A stretch of DNA of 64,000 bases from Diadema setosum (Eukaryota; Echinodermata; Echinoidea; Diadematoida; Diadematidae): the NCBI RefSeq assembly GCF_964275005.1, contig NC_092702.1, forward strand, positions 9,204,830 to 9,268,829, in the 5' to 3' direction. Each line of letters starts with the position of its first letter. Position 1 is the stretch's first letter. This document shows, piece by piece, positions 1-12,269 of this stretch. The notes beneath the pieces were generated by a model that did not search any database, had not been told where the DNA came from, and saw nothing but the letters and a program-made list of their open reading frames with translations. The position numbers and the translations under genes are program-made.

Positions 1-229
1 GTCGTGGGTTCAAACCCCGGCCGCGTCATACCAAAAGACGTTAAAAGATGGGAGTTGCTGCTACCTTGTTTGCCGTTCAACAGTTGAAAAGGTTAGAGCA
101 ACGTCGATCTGGCGCTGCTCAGTGGCTGCCGGGCCCACGATCAATTGGGCAAAAAGAATTTCCATTCTTGGACAATAAAATTTGGAGTTTATATCCAAAA
201 CAATTATCATTATTATTATTATTATTAAT
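1..229 (+). repeat. tRNA-derived SINE, 3' part
   Basis: GGTTCAAACCC at 7-17 is a pol III B box; it is followed by CCGCGTCATACCAAA and a non-tRNA body, and a TTATTA-rich tail at about 206-229. The A-box half lies left of the window. This is not a functional tRNA gene. Confidence 0.6.
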
Positions 230-364
230 GTTATGTTGCAACAGAAACACAATTCTTTGATTTCCCATACTGGTCCATATGATACAACTTGGCGCCTGCG
301 TTGTCGTATGGGTGACGTCAATGCCCCCTTAAAAATTCGACGCGTTCCACTTCAGTTTCATGTA

Positions 365-1465
365 CTTGTATGCCTCCGCCACGAAGTGGTGCCGGAGGCA
401 TTATATTTTCGGGTTGCCCGTCCGCCCGTCCGTCCGTCTGCCCGGTCCGTCTGTCCGAAATGAGTTTTGTGGACAGCATAAACAGCGTAACTAAAAAACC
501 ATGTGAGGTATCCTAATGAAACTTGGCATATGTGTATTAGGGGATGAAGTTGTGCCTATGATGAGTGCACATGCTCATGGTCAAAGGTCATAAGGTCAAG
601 GTCAAATGCTTAAAATTTCACTATTTCCCCCATCTCTATGCAATACCTGAAGATATTTTCTTGAAACTTAGTGTGTACATGCATTACCCAATTAAGATTC
701 TCTGGTGAAAGTTTGGGGTCATGAGGTGAAAGGTCAAAAGGTCAAGTAAATATGTTATAATTTCACTTTTTTCTCCGTATCCTGGAAATTGTTCAAGGTA
801 TCATCATGGAACATAGTATATATGCATGTACTGACTGGCAGTGATTACCTAGGGAATTTGGAGTTCATGGGGTCAAAGATCAAGGGCAACACTTCAAAAT
901 GTTACTATATTCCTTATATTTATGCAATACCAACAGGATTATATCTTTTAACTTGATGTATGCATGTATAACCCAATAGAGATTCTCTGGGAAGTTTTTT
1001 TTTTTTTTTTTTTTTTTTTTTGCCAAAAAGTCAAAGATCAAGTGAAAGTGCTGAACTTCTTCCTCCATATCTCGAAAGTGGCTGGAGTTATCCTGAAACT
1101 TAGTACACATGTTCTTTCTGACAGTGATTCTCTTATGAATTTTAGGGTAAAAGGCCAACAAATGGTAACAATTTACTATTCAATATAGAAATCGCACTTT
1201 TTCTTCATACCTTGCAAATTACTCAATGCATAAACGAAAGGGTCAGGTCAAAGTCCTTAAATCCCCAAATACATGCTCTCCTATTCATCAAAGTAAACCT
1301 AGGTCAAGGAAGGTGAACATTTAAACACATTTGTGACAAACATGTCATTTTTCCAATTTTATGAAAATGTAATCACACATTGTCCACATGTACTATAGAC
1401 CTATATTAGGAGAATCATGCATTATGGCGGAGGCATACCAGTCGCTATAGTGACATTTCTAGTTC
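365..1465. mobile_element. Non-autonomous DNA element with GCCTCCGCCA ends
   Basis: ATGCCTCCGCCA near 370 and TGGCGGAGGCAT at 1425-1436 are inverted copies. Between them lie a CCGTCCGTCCGTCTGCC tract and repeated AAGGTCAAAGGTCA-like blocks, and a T run at 997-1021. No transposase frame. Outer boundaries approximate. Confidence 0.55.
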
Positions 1466-1792
1466 TACATTATTTCAATGAAAATCATCATACATGAGAT
1501 TGAATTTGAACAAAATCTGCATAATGATTTCACAGTATAATGATTACTATAATCTTTAGAGTCTAAACAAAATACAGTGTACATGTACAATAGAATCAAA
1601 GAATTCGATGGTATACTTATTTTTCAGTTTAAGAGAAAGTAGGTGCTTGACAGTTGTTGCAGCTGACTGAGCTAGCTTCAGGGAGGAACAGACGGAAAGA
1701 AAATAGTATAGAATATGAGATACTGGTTGTCCATAAGAATACCGTATACTGACGGCCATGTCTTCTACAATGCTGAAATTTTCGGCCAACAG

Positions 1793-2085
1793 GAGGTAGG
1801 CCTAAATGAAACGGCATCGTCCGAAGATGGACCGACCACCAATGGGGGGAACGATGAGGGAGGAGCGGGGATTCCTGAGGAGGACGACACCAACTCTCAC
1901 GCCATGGACGACAACTCCCAACAGGAAATGCTGACATCGGAAGTCAGATCCAGCGAAGCGGGCATGGAGGAGGGCATGGATGTCGAAACTTCGGGCAGCC
2001 AGTCGTCGATGATGTCGCTGCCTGGAAGTCTTCACTCTCAGGAAGGGGATGACTACCAAATATGCCACAAACAGAACGCCATCAG
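1793..2085 (+). CDS. Gene 1 exon, acidic linker
   Basis: Open from 1712; donor GT at 2086, ending in phase 2. The CAG at 1790-1792 is the acceptor I prefer, but this start is a guess: AG dinucleotides at 1794-1795 and 1798-1799 also fit, and an in-frame ATG at 1715 would make it an initial exon. It encodes a Glu/Asp/Ser/Met-rich, probably disordered stretch with no recognisable fold. It occupies the place of the 30367-30600 exon of the paralogue; both end in a short Ser/Leu/Asp/Gly-rich segment and both donate in phase 2. Confidence 0.55.
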
Positions 2086-5000
2086 GTGAGAGGAAGTGAC
2101 GAAACATGCTAAGACTTGTGAGTCATGAGAACACCACATCAGATTCAACTTGACCTTTATTAACAGAGTACAGTCGCAGGAAGGCAACAGTTAAGGTTTC
2201 ATCGAAATTTGACTTAGAATAAGTGCGAAAATTGTGGAATTTCACACGTTCCTACAAAACGTTCCTGCAAAACACATATGCAAATTAGATGATACAATTA
2301 TGTTATTGCCCTAATATATCCTATCGTTTTTAGTTCGCCATAGTTCACCCAACTATTGCGATCATTATACAAAAGATGTACACATTATTCATTCTGATTC
2401 TTTTAAGTCCTCAGCAATAATGATGGGGTTTTTTGGTTGTTGTTTCATTGTAAAACAACTTTCTTATCCCAATTCAAACGCGTATGAAACTTGTGCAGTG
2501 CTGCTCTTCTAATTATTTCTCATCTGTCATTATTAATGTTTTTATTTAACGTGAAAAAAATTTCAAGTAACGTTTTTCCCGTTTTTCTTACTCATGAACA
2601 CGTTCGTACAAATAAAGTCAGTGAGTTGTTGATTTTTGTGTTATTGTGGGGTTAGATTGAGAATTGACTAGAAATCTTCTGGTCACTGGTAAGTATCACC
2701 CGATCACGTGACACTGAAAGTCCTTCTATTGTTTACATCATTGTTCATCATGACACCTGACCTATGAAAACAACCTAAATGGACTCCTTTGGTAAAGATA
2801 CGTCGATGTAGGGCGATAGTATTTGTCATTCAGTTGCAAAAGATATAGACCTTTTGCTATGCCTCTTCGTTTTGTTGCTTTTTTGCTTGCTTTTTTGTTA
2901 TCCATGTTTTTTTTTATTGTGCTATGTTTTCTGTTTTTATTTCAATTCTACACTTAAAATGGTTCCATGCTCCTAGGAGATATCTGCCTGCTAAGCCACA
3001 AACATAAACCTAACCCTATAATCTCAATTCTTACATCAAACTAAAGCTAAGACCCTATTATAACCCTAACTCCAAGTCCTTGGAGAAAATAAGACCGGAG
3101 CAATTGTCGCAAGAGCAAATGTCGTGTCACCACTTGAAATATACATGAAATGCGGCATGCAGATGACTTAAGGATGTTAAACCACGCAGAATATTGACGG
3201 GCACAGACATCATGATATTGTATCCTTGAATCCCGATTTTTCGCTAGCGAGTTACGACAAGAGAGAGATGGGATGTACGTGGAAGTTGGGCACCAGCCCG
3301 ATGATCTGCGTGCCATGGCATTGACTCTCGGTGACCATAATGGAGAAGTTTTGTAAGTACACCTACCCACATATCAGGTAAAGAAAAAACACGCAATTAC
3401 TTCAAGCTAATTGCAAGATATAAAAGATAATACAATATATAAGATAATATATATATATGTATAAAAGATATGTCAAGATAATTTCAAGACAATTACTTAC
3501 ACGTTTCCATCTTACTAATTCGAATAACCAAAGACATCGCAAGGTAAAAATGCAAGTTATGTTCTGTCAAAGAAAATGTGCATTCGAATATTTGTGCATC
3601 ATTGTAGGCAGATTTAAGCAATGAATGAAAGATGATGTCGCTGTCAGAATATCTTGGTTTGAAGAGATGATTGTGGGCGTGCCAAAGTTATCTGAAAAAT
3701 AATAGTAGGAAAAAAATTATGAAATATGAAAAGCACATATAGCAGCGTGTAGGTATAATTTGGCTACAAAAGTAATGATTAGGGTATTATGAACCAATAC
3801 ATATTGGTGTGCAAACCAGATTGTTGGATTTTTTTTTTTAACATTGTTTACACGTCTCTTTCAGACATGAAGTACTGCTGCCTGTTTGCTGTGTAATAGC
3901 AAACGAGGAGGTCGACACAATGTTTTGAATGTTTTGAATGTGATGCCATCACCTCTCATCCCAACTTGTTGAGCTTTTAGTCTGAAAGTCTCTTTTCATC
4001 ACCACTTCTAGTGTTTCCGGCTATAACGGACCTCGAAATGGGGAATTCAACATAGGGGATAAAATCATCTCTGTTGATGGCAAAATCACTGAGACAGCAG
4101 AGAACACCATGTCACTTCTCTGCAACGGCACCAGTGGAAAAATCAAGGTAGAACTCTTCTCCCGCTATCTGAGCATTGATATAACTATTAGCTACTAGCC
4201 TATAATATATGCATGCGACAACGACTAAAAGATATAAGACTTTAGCTCATCTCAGTCACGTGACTTTAGTGAGTTCTTGCGACCGTTCTCAGTCCGGCGT
4301 CCGGCATCCGGCGTCGCATTTCCATATTCTTGAAAACGAGTTGAAATTGATCTTTTTATCTAACCCAGCAGGAAATAATCAGGTGACCTGATGTTGACCA
4401 AATTCGCAGGAATTCGACTGGAAGGAGAGGATCATAATTTGTAGACGTAGTGGTAGGAGGGGGGGGGGGCTTGAGATGGAGCTCAAATACTCCCAAATTC
4501 AGTGAATTTATGATATTTTACCTTTTTTGTTACTTGATAAAAAAGTTGCTGGATTTCAATTAATATTCATATTTGTCAATGAAAATTACATCAAATAATG
4601 AATAAACGAAAGAGAATGATGCGTGTTATCCAGCTTTGATGCACAATATGATACTAAACACATAAACATGACGGTCAATCTATGATCATTGTTATGAAAA
4701 TATTTTATGTGGATTTAGGCAGGGAGGTGACTTGGCTAAAATCAACAATGGGGAAAGGGATTTCATTCGTACCCAAGATTAGGAAGATATTGCCCAATAG
4801 ACCTACAAGAATCCCCGAATCTATTTCTGACTCGGCTTAATTGCCTCTGGTGGCATACAGGCGCGCTGCTCAGGCGTGTACTATTGACCCACCGGCGGGT
4901 CTTGTAGAGATTCTTTGTTTGTGTATGGGGGACGGAGAGGGGATGGTCGCTTTGCATACTTTGTGCACAACTTTGGTAGTGACCTTCATTCATTCATTCA

Positions 5001-8000
5001 TTCATCTTTCCATTTCCAGCAAAAAAAAAAGTTAAATGGAGACATTACATCACAATGTATAACAAAAGAAATGTATAAGTTTGCAAAATATTGAAGGTAT
5101 ACGGCAAGGCTGGAACTAGGGAGGAATACTAAACAGGATAATGTTTGTAGGATGCACTACGGGTACCCTAACACGTGAATATAATAAATCGCATGAAAGA
5201 TGTATACAGATTTGATAGATAAAAAAGTAGAATTTCGAAACAAATATAAGACACTGAAACCTGACTAACCCGAAACAAAAGCCCTGGACAAATCCCTGCA
5301 CTATTAAAGTCACTGTCATGCAGCAGAGAAGGAAGAGATAAAGAGAGAGAGAAAGAAAGAAAGAAAGAAAGAAAGAAACTGATTACGTGGTGTGAAGATA
5401 AAAGTAGAGGACTACAACAAGACGAGAGTTAATTAGTGCCGCTCAGCAATAACTGTTTCATTTCATGAGAAAATAAAGTTCGTCATCGGGTTCTTTTTGG
5501 AACCATTAAAGGATAAGCACAATGTTATGATTTCATACTGGTGATAATAAAACGTTGATTTGGTGTTGAGACTAATATAGACTTTTGTAAATAAGCATTT
5601 ATTTCATCAGATTGATTTTATATAATAAAGGCACTTAAACCTTGGGACACTTTCAAACTATCCCAGCGACCAAAGACAAATGAAATTCATTATGATGAAG
5701 AGTTGAGTAACTAAGGAAAGAGTGGTTTCTTGCAAATGCGCTAGTGAAAACGGAAGGTAATGAATTATTGCTGAGTTTGTACATAATTGAATCAATCAAT
5801 AATCATCAATCATTTCAATCATTTATGGTCCATATCATGGATATTTGTTTTGTTTACATGCTTTAAAAAAAAGAATATACAGTACAATTACACAAACAAC
5901 ATTTTAATGAAACATGAGACACAATTCTCCAGAGAGACATCATTTTGGCAACATCATAAATCATGGAATACAACATATCTTATATAACATATCTTATTTA
6001 ACATCTTATTTTAAACATTTAACATATTAATGTATCTTTATATAAGTAATAAAAACTTTGAATACAACAAAACTCATATGGGTGGTTTATTTTTGTGCCT
6101 TGAGAGTACAATATACAAAACATTTTAAATTATTTATTTATGATCACCAAGATGAAGTGAAATATATAAATAAGTATTCTTACTCTGATGAGATTCAATC
6201 TCCTACAACTTCTGATATCTGAACATAAATCACGAAATAAATGCCATCAACTACAATCATCCAAACATTCTTAACAACCTTCAAATCTTTCTAGGCCATA
6301 CAACATTATCAATTAATCCAAGCAACCAATTTAATAAAATCCAGTCGTATCATAGTCACAATATTTGTTTTGTGTTCATACTTCTGTTAAAAAAAACCAA
6401 TCAGTATCATCAACTACATGGTAATACGAACGTTCTCTCCAACCTTATCTTTACTACCTTCAAAACCTTCCAAACTAAATACAACATTAAGCCCTATCAA
6501 TCAAGTCAGTCAATTCAATAAATCCAATCATTATCATGTTCACAATATTTATTTTGCCTACATACTTTCAAAGGAAAAAAACAAACATAATAATATATTA
6601 CATCATCGACATTCAAATGACGTGTATACCAGCTGAAAAACATCATGTCACCATTATAAAACATAGAGAATATCGTTCAACACATCTTACATCAGTAATC
6701 TATGAACAGAATGCACATTTGTATGTCCTGATAGGCCTAGTCTTAAACCGTGAGTGCAACTTGTAATAACATTAAATTTGAACGTACGACACTGAGCTAA
6801 TAGGGGTGATTTATTTCCATGTCTTGAGGATACCATAACATAATACACATAAAATATTCTACACATAATTCAATAACCGGATGGAATAAGGCACAAAAAA
6901 AGAGTTCAGGTAACGGGATGTTCTTGCTCTGATTGATTTCAATCTCGTTCCACTCCTCAACATGTTTTATTCGTCATGGAGTGGGTGGGTAACATCGGCT
7001 ATGATGGATCGGGTTTTATTCACAACCTTTGTTGAAATCAACTCTGGTTTTGGTTATTTTTCCTGCCTGCTTTACAACTCTGTGCCTTGTTTCGCGTTGC
7101 TGAGTCACACGACACTGTCATGGGCAATCATGCTCTTAATGACTGACGTGAAAAAAAAAAAACCTTTTATTTTATGTTATTCACATTGAAGTGTATCAGT
7201 TTTCAGTTGGGTTTTTTTTTTGTGTGTGTGTGTTTTGTTTTTTGTTTTTTTTTTTTGTTCTTCCCATGCAGTTCAACTGATCATCAGTATCAATGCCCAG
7301 ATATTCATAACTTTGTACATTTTCAATGGGTTCCCCATCAAATACAATACATATATTGGCGATGTTTGAGGCTTAAAGTCATTCTTAATTCCTTCTGAAA
7401 TCAAAGATCCTATGACAATAGTAGAGATCACATTATCTTTGAAATTTATTTCGTTTTATATAATGATATACCACAAAGCGGTGAGTGAGTTATAGTATAA
7501 TACATTGTAATATCTTATCAAGTATTGGATGTATTCTATACATGTATATTTATTAGATATAATGTCTGATTGCGCATGATTATAGGTAAGACTGCAGCGT
7601 TTTCCTCACGGCAACTTGTGTGAGATTGACGACCAATGCGACGAGTGGGCGAAACTCGGAGTTAAACTTGATGGCAATCAGGTACGTCATCAAAGAGCAA
7701 TTGCAATGAGAAGTGTGGTGTATGGAGTGCTCCGTATGTGGTACCATGAAATAAGGAGGGTCTGTCCTTGTCAGGTATAAGTTAAGACCTGTTAGAGACT
7801 TCTGGGTTAAAACCAAGGATCTCCGAGCGGTTGCACACAGTGTGCCACCCCTCTTGACGTCTGGTTGCTTGGTGCTTTTACGAAATCGTTCATTAATGAT
7901 AGCAACATCCCCTCATCATCCAGAAATTGGGCGCAGGTCGACGGTCTCACTTGTCTCGGAGTGCAGCAATTGTCATTTTTATCTGCAGAAACAACCGGAG

Positions 8001-10113
8001 CATTTCTCACGACTTGCATTCACTTTAGAAAGCATTGCTCCTACAAACAAAATGTCGCAATTGAAGCAATTCACTTACCACTAGCTGTGGGTATCTGCTG
8101 ATTAAAGCTGTCTGGGGTGACAGCTCCTTTCACAGTTACAAAGTTGCCCGCAAAATACGATACACTGAGTGTTAGGGAGCCAGCGCCACGGCGTGATATC
8201 CCCTTCACGGCCTGAGATCCATCTGCCGCTCCTTTACACACTTTTGGCTTTACTCGCAGCGGTCCGAAATTCCTACCAATGACATGTTAAACATTATGAA
8301 CTTCGTTACATGATCAAGTACTCATTTCTGAATTCAATGCAAATAGCCTCAGTGGTCAGAACGTCTGGCAGTCCACTAGTAACACCGTGAAGCAACTAGT
8401 TTTACACCTTTTACATTATGGAGTTCTCTCGGGACGAGATCGCTACCAGTCCACATTGAACACATTGTTATTGCCGGGTTGGGCATCCGGTTGAGCACCC
8501 TGTCGGGCAAGTCTCAAATATTGACTTGCCAAGGGAAACCTCTCGGGGCTTGTGAATGTTGTTTTGATTACTCTACTTTGTTTTGTTGTTGCGTATGGTT
8601 TTTTTCTTTTTGTTATTTAAATAGGGTTCTACGACTCTGTCCCTTACGTAACTAAGGCCTATGCATGAGAATGGAATGCAGTGTGAAAGTCGTCCATTAC
8701 CTTTACTAGGACACATCCAATACTAATGGACATTGAAATGTTGGACGATTAATGATGTCGGTACGATCAATGGTATTGAATAAGTAGTACTATAGAGCAT
8801 GCATATCCATATATTTGGGAAGTGTCTGAGGTCATCTCATTTTGTTAAATGACAGATTGTTTCCATGGCGAGAGATGGCGCTTTTCGTCGGGCATGCGAC
8901 CCATCCTGGACGATCTTTGAAGGGAGTCGTTCCGGGAGGTCCATCACGGGGGTGAACGATCGATCGGTGCCGCATGACGCCACAACGAATGAGGTTTGTG
9001 GGGACGTTGTGCAAGAGTAATACACCGTACCTTTTTGATCCATGCTTTATACGTGGTTTTATACGCCATAACGAGTCGAGTGTGTGTTTGTTTCAAAATT
9101 CCTATTTCATCCACGCTTTCGTTCTTCGCTATTGCTATTTTTTTTTTTTTTTGTGACTCTTCCCTCTACTGGGGGGGGGGGGGGTTCGTCTCCAATAATT
9201 CAAAACAATACTTGTGTTTGGCGTGATATTATGCACAATAGGCCTATACTTCAACAAGAATTCACTCATATATGTGAAAGCTGCAAGCACCATCAGAAAT
9301 ATGAATACTAATATTATCAGGGGCGGATCCAGGAATTCCGTAAAGAGGGGGCGTGTTTACAAAATTAAAGGGGGGGGGGGGCGCACGCACCCCTCCCCCC
9401 ATTTTTTTCTTTTTATTTCTTTTGTTTCAACAAAAAATAAAGGGGGGGGGGGCGTGCGCCGGTTGCGGTCCTCCCTGGATCCGCCCCTGATTATGCTCTG
9501 CACTTTGCTGAAAGTTAAACATGAAAAAAAAAATTATTTACGATTGTATACAGATAATTTTTACAGCATGAAAACAGTCGAAATGAATGCGAAAAACAGG
9601 GAAAATACAATTTTTGTATGTTACATTGTTATGACAAATTCTGTTCATCACTCCTAGTGGCTGTGATGTGGAAGTTGTTGTCATTGTAAGTGATTATTGC
9701 AATTTAGATTAATTACAAACACGTGTATCAATTGGGTTTTGGTGGTCTGTCGTGTCTGCCTGAAGATGCTGGGCTGCATGGCTGCATGCACGCACAAAAT
9801 ATGAGATTTATCTTACCGGGGTTCGCTGTTCCTTTTCTTCTACACACCTGTCCGCTAGGTGACGGAGATGATACAAGATGCCATAAGGGAGCCGGGGCCT
9901 ACAGTAATCCATGTCCATCCGACAGCTTTCCTAGAGAAGCTCCACACATGTACTGACATGGTCACCGAGTTTCGGGTCCATCCTAACAGCGATTCTACAA
10001 GGCTCCACATTCATCGGCAGCAGGAAGACTGTGGCACACTTCAGTTGGAACCGAGCCGGGCCTACAATCATCCAAGTCCATCCAAAGACATTCCACCAGA
10101 AACTTCATGCTGA
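1793..10113 (+). CDS. Tandem PDZ-like protein gene 1 (3' part, six exons)
   Basis: Spliced coding region, exons 1793-2085, 3248-3352, 4012-4147, 7586-7681, 8856-8993 and 9859-10113. They sum to 1023 nt (341 codons including the stop), and every junction has a GT donor, an AG acceptor and matching phase (2,2,0,0,0). Seen: an acidic low-complexity N-terminal exon, then a PDZ-like module whose clearest piece is FNIGDKIISVDGK (the GD-x-I-x-x-V-D-G signature), then a second PDZ-like half ending RSITGVNDRSVPHDATTNE followed by VIHVHP. I cannot point to a classical GLGF carboxylate loop, so peptide binding is not assured. Known: PDZ modules are scaffolding folds that bind C-terminal peptides. Inferred: a cytoplasmic scaffold or adaptor. 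The gene has a paralogue downstream (26253-41295). The first exon's 5' boundary and any earlier exons are uncertain; they may lie left of the window. Confidence 0.72.
2086..3247 (+). other. Gene 1 intron
   Basis: Intron between the acidic exon and exon A. I see no element boundaries or coding exon in it. The frames at 3047-3370 on the other strand are overlaps of exon A. Confidence 0.5.
3248..3352 (+). CDS. Gene 1 exon A (start of PDZ-like module 1)
   Basis: Acceptor CTAG at 3244-3247, donor GTAAGT at 3353. Enters and leaves in phase 2. Encodes SELRQERDGMYVEVGHQP and then a Leu-rich strand ending HNGEVF across the junction. The matching exon of gene 2 reads SKMHSERDAEEVKVNV and ends YQGKVF, with the same phases. 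Confidence 0.72.
4012..4147 (+). CDS. Gene 1 exon B (core of PDZ-like module 1)
   Basis: Acceptor CTAG at 4008-4011 after a pyrimidine tract, donor GTAGAA at 4148, phase 2 in and 0 out. Encodes VSGYNGPRNGEFNIGDKI and then ISVDGKITETAENTMSLL. GDxIxxVDG followed by an alpha-helical stretch and a closing strand (GKIKV across the junction) is the usual second half of a PDZ fold. This is the strongest domain evidence in the gene. Confidence 0.8.
4148..7585 (+). other. Gene 1 intron, AT-rich
   Basis: Holds a fragment resembling the GTCCGGCGTCCGGC-type repeat (about 4225-4320), a GAAA microsatellite near 5350-5378 and a long AT-rich stretch (5760-6900). No further exon could be supported. Confidence 0.45.
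7586..7681 (+). CDS. Gene 1 exon C (closing strand and linker)
   Basis: Acceptor ATAG at 7582-7585, donor GTACGT at 7682, both phase 0, exactly 32 codons. Encodes VRLQRFPHGNLCEIDDQC and then EWAKLGVKLDGNQ. The RRFPHG motif recurs in the matching exon of gene 2. The end of the exon reads as the first strand of a second PDZ-like module. Confidence 0.78.
8856..8993 (+). CDS. Gene 1 exon D (PDZ-like module 2)
   Basis: Acceptor ACAG ending at 8855, donor GTTTGT at 8994, phase 0/0, 138 nt. Encodes IVSMARDGAFRRACDPSW and then a stretch ending RSITGVNDRSVPHDATTNE. Its partner in gene 2 (39891-40028) is also exactly 138 nt and shares M-x-x-x-G-x-F-R, RSIT and the N-D dipeptide. This exon was found by that match; on its own it is only a short open frame. 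Confidence 0.75.
9318..9489. mobile_element. MITE, GGGGCGGATCC type, copy 1
   Basis: Ends CAGGGGCGGATCCAGG and CCTGGATCCGCCCCTG are inverted repeats; flanked by a 5-bp duplication ATTAT on both sides. Interior has two long G runs. No coding capacity. Five-base duplications with CAG-G ends fit the hAT5 group, an inference. Confidence 0.75.
9859..10113 (+). CDS. Gene 1 terminal exon E
   Basis: Acceptor CTAG ending at 9858; open to TGA at 10111-10113. Begins VTEMIQDAIREPGPTVIHV and continues HPTAFLEKL, aligning with VRSLIEAAISEEQAIIFIT and HPTDFLKAL in the last exon of gene 2. After that match the reading frame runs through the first and second units of a roughly 165-bp tandem repeat, so the C-terminal tail of about 55 residues is unlike gene 2. 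If an unseen donor exists inside, the true tail differs. Confidence 0.7.
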   Translation: MTEMIQDAIREPGPTVIHVHPTAFLEKLHTCTDMVTEFRVHPNSDSTRLHIHRQQEDCGTLQLEPSRAYNHPSPSKDIPPETSC

Positions 10114-10380
10114 CATGGTCACCTGTAAGCTGTGATTTTGCCTGAGCTGCAATCCTAAAATGTTCCAGTCTCCTCTTTGGCTGGAAGACGTCTACGCACC
10201 GGATGTGTGTGAAATGAGATGGGGGCTGCAGTCATCCATGTCCATCCGACAGCGTTCTTCCAGAAAGCCATGCTGACATGGCCATCAAGCCTGAGTCTGT
10301 CCGAGCTGCAAGTCCAGAAGGCTCAAGTCTTGTCTGTGGATGGAAGACGTTTGCTCACTTCGGTTAGAACCGAACCAGAG
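9892..10380 (+). repeat. Three-unit tandem duplication of the terminal-exon sequence
   Basis: Three diverged units of about 160-166 bp start near 9892, 10051 and 10216. Each opens with a GAGCCGGGGCCTACA-like block and CATCCATGTCCATCCGACAG-like core, then (C)TGACATGG, and closes with GGAAGAC/GGAAGACG. Unit 1 encodes VIHVHPTAFLEKL; unit 3 still encodes VIHVHPTAFFQKA in an open frame (10219-10521); unit 2 is read through into the stop. Copies of one coding segment have been added at the 3' end of the gene. Confidence 0.75.
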
Positions 10381-10530
10381 GGTCCGGTGTCCAACCTTAC
10401 CTCCATGATCCAGGTCCTGGCTCTGCTGGTGGCATGGCGCTCTCACAGGTGCTCTGCGGTGATGCTAGTCTTTCTCAAAGATCTTCTCGCTGCATGTATT
10501 GCAAGAGAAGTGAGCAGATAGTCGTCACGT

Positions 10531-11485
10531 GAGGCCTAGTCATGCCAACAACTAGAGACAACGAGAGGGCCCTTGGGGACTCGTTCGAATCTCTTCTCTG
10601 TCGCCACTGGTAGCGAAAATTGCAATGTAACGCTTACTAGTAATGCTCTATTAGAGGAAGTTCATGCATTGCGCATTTAACTCTAATGGCCGATGGGCGA
10701 ATATAGCATTGACATAAGTCAAATCGAGGACCTTAATTATTCAGAATCTGAATAATTCAGTGAGAGCATTGAGCTGTCTCCCTGCTTTTGAATGATAATC
10801 ATATCCGCAGGGCCTCGTGAGTCTCCTGCCCAGACGTGTTCCCTTCGGCCCTCTTCGCTCACGACTTTCAATGCTAATAGAACATTATCAGTTTAGTTAA
10901 AACTAGCTCTGAATGACTTTAGTATAAAGTGCAAAGAGAGAGAAAGTGAAAAGTAGTGTCCGTGTGTCCCTTTGGCCAAGGTTCCTCATATTATATCTAC
11001 CCTTCCTATCTCCAGCCAGTCTCTTGGACATGCCAAGGCCTTATATTAAACACTTGGTGAATTAGCAATGTCCATCAACATTTAGAACACATGGAGGGAA
11101 GTATCATTTATAATTCTATAGCCTGTTTTAGTTATCATCATACATGAATTCGTGCAGTCAACATTTATACCAATTTCTTTCTCTTTTCTTATTCTATAGT
11201 GTTAGCCCTCATCAGAGTAACGTTTCGTTATGTGTGACGACCCGCCGTACTTCTCTGTATTTATTGTATTGACATGAGTTGAGTTTTTCTTTGCACACAT
11301 TAATATGTCATGTGATCTGACATTGAAATGGAGCAAAATGTTAGTTTCATTCAATCAATACCACATTATGTATTGATACATTGTGATGAAGAATCCATTT
11401 ACTTTATGATTGAAAATAATACAGAATACAGTACCCATGAATTTCACTGTTAGTTGTCTTTTTATCTGTACGTATCTTATATCTA
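10531..11485. other. Intergenic, downstream of gene 1
   Basis: No frame or element recognised. ATTAAA near 11044 is the only polyadenylation-like hexamer I can offer for gene 1, with little confidence. Confidence 0.3.
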
Positions 11486-11489
11486 ACGT

Positions 11490-11735
11490 ATTTGCAATCT
11501 TTAATAACAAAACGAAATCCTTTTTTCCAAACTAGATATGCAATTAGCTGTCCTCTCAGTATCAAACTTCCCAGAACTGAATATTATTAAAAAAAAAAAT
11601 CTTTTCATTATCGTGGATCTAAAACTTGGAACAATTTGCCTGATTTCATCCGAAATGCCACCTCTGTTAACACTTTCAAACGGCAATGTAAAATGCTTAG
11701 CTTAATTGATAGACTTTATTCATTGTAATTATTAT
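11490..11735 (+). mobile_element. LINE fragment, C-terminal end of ORF2
   Basis: One frame reads GSKTWNNLPDFIRNATSVNT and FKRQCKMLSL before a stop, the typical WNNLP-x-x-IRNA-x-S-x-x-x-FK tail of non-LTR reverse transcriptase ORFs. Only this short piece is present. Confidence 0.6.
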
Positions 11736-11904
11736 TACACTGTACGTCGTAATCACACTATTGTCCTCGACTGCAAGTGCACATGCTGATAAGACGCGCA
11801 CTATGCCTCTTCTTAGATACCACGCGTGATGCCATAAACATTCGTATGGTTACCACCTATGTATTATTATATAGAGAATAGAGTCACCTTGTTTACTTTC
11901 AGAA

Positions 11905-12000
11905 TTGTCATTGTCGACCCTGAGGAAGACGAATGTATCGTCGAAAATTTGGTCTGAATAAATAGCACTGTTGGACTGTCGAAATGCATTACCACTCTAC
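11905..12000 (+). repeat. Penelope-like terminal fragment with hammerhead-like core
   Basis: CCTGAGGAAGACGA-loop-TCGTCGAAAATTTG followed by GAATAAAT and AATGCATTAC. The same order of blocks recurs at 12171-12245. CTGANGA, a short stem and GAAA are the conserved core of hammerhead ribozymes, which Penelope-like elements are known to carry. Confidence 0.4.
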
Positions 12001-12065
12001 GTTTTCATCTCTTATAAATATATATGTATATAAATATATATGTTGCGAATTCACGTATTGGCTCC

Positions 12066-12269
12066 AATATAACGAAGAATCAAGAAATAAACTAGTAATG
12101 CATTATTTCACCAATAAGAATGAGTTTATTGAACAACTCAAAATTTGGTATTGACATTCCCCGTCGAGACTCCTGAAGAAGGTGGAGGCCACCGAAAATT
12201 TGAGTTGTTCAATAAACTCATTCTTATTGGCGAAATAATGCATTACTAGTTTATTTCTTGATTCTTCGT

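Noticed and set aside
1-30. tRNA gene end
   Set aside because: B-box sequence continues directly into a SINE body, with no tRNA 3' end or terminator.
8355-8480. A-box-like GCCTCAGTGGTCAGAACGTCTGG, possible tRNA or SINE
   Set aside because: No convincing B box at the expected distance.
9214-9657. 147-codon plus-strand frame
   Set aside because: Runs through the 9318-9489 MITE and G runs; no homology and no splice context.
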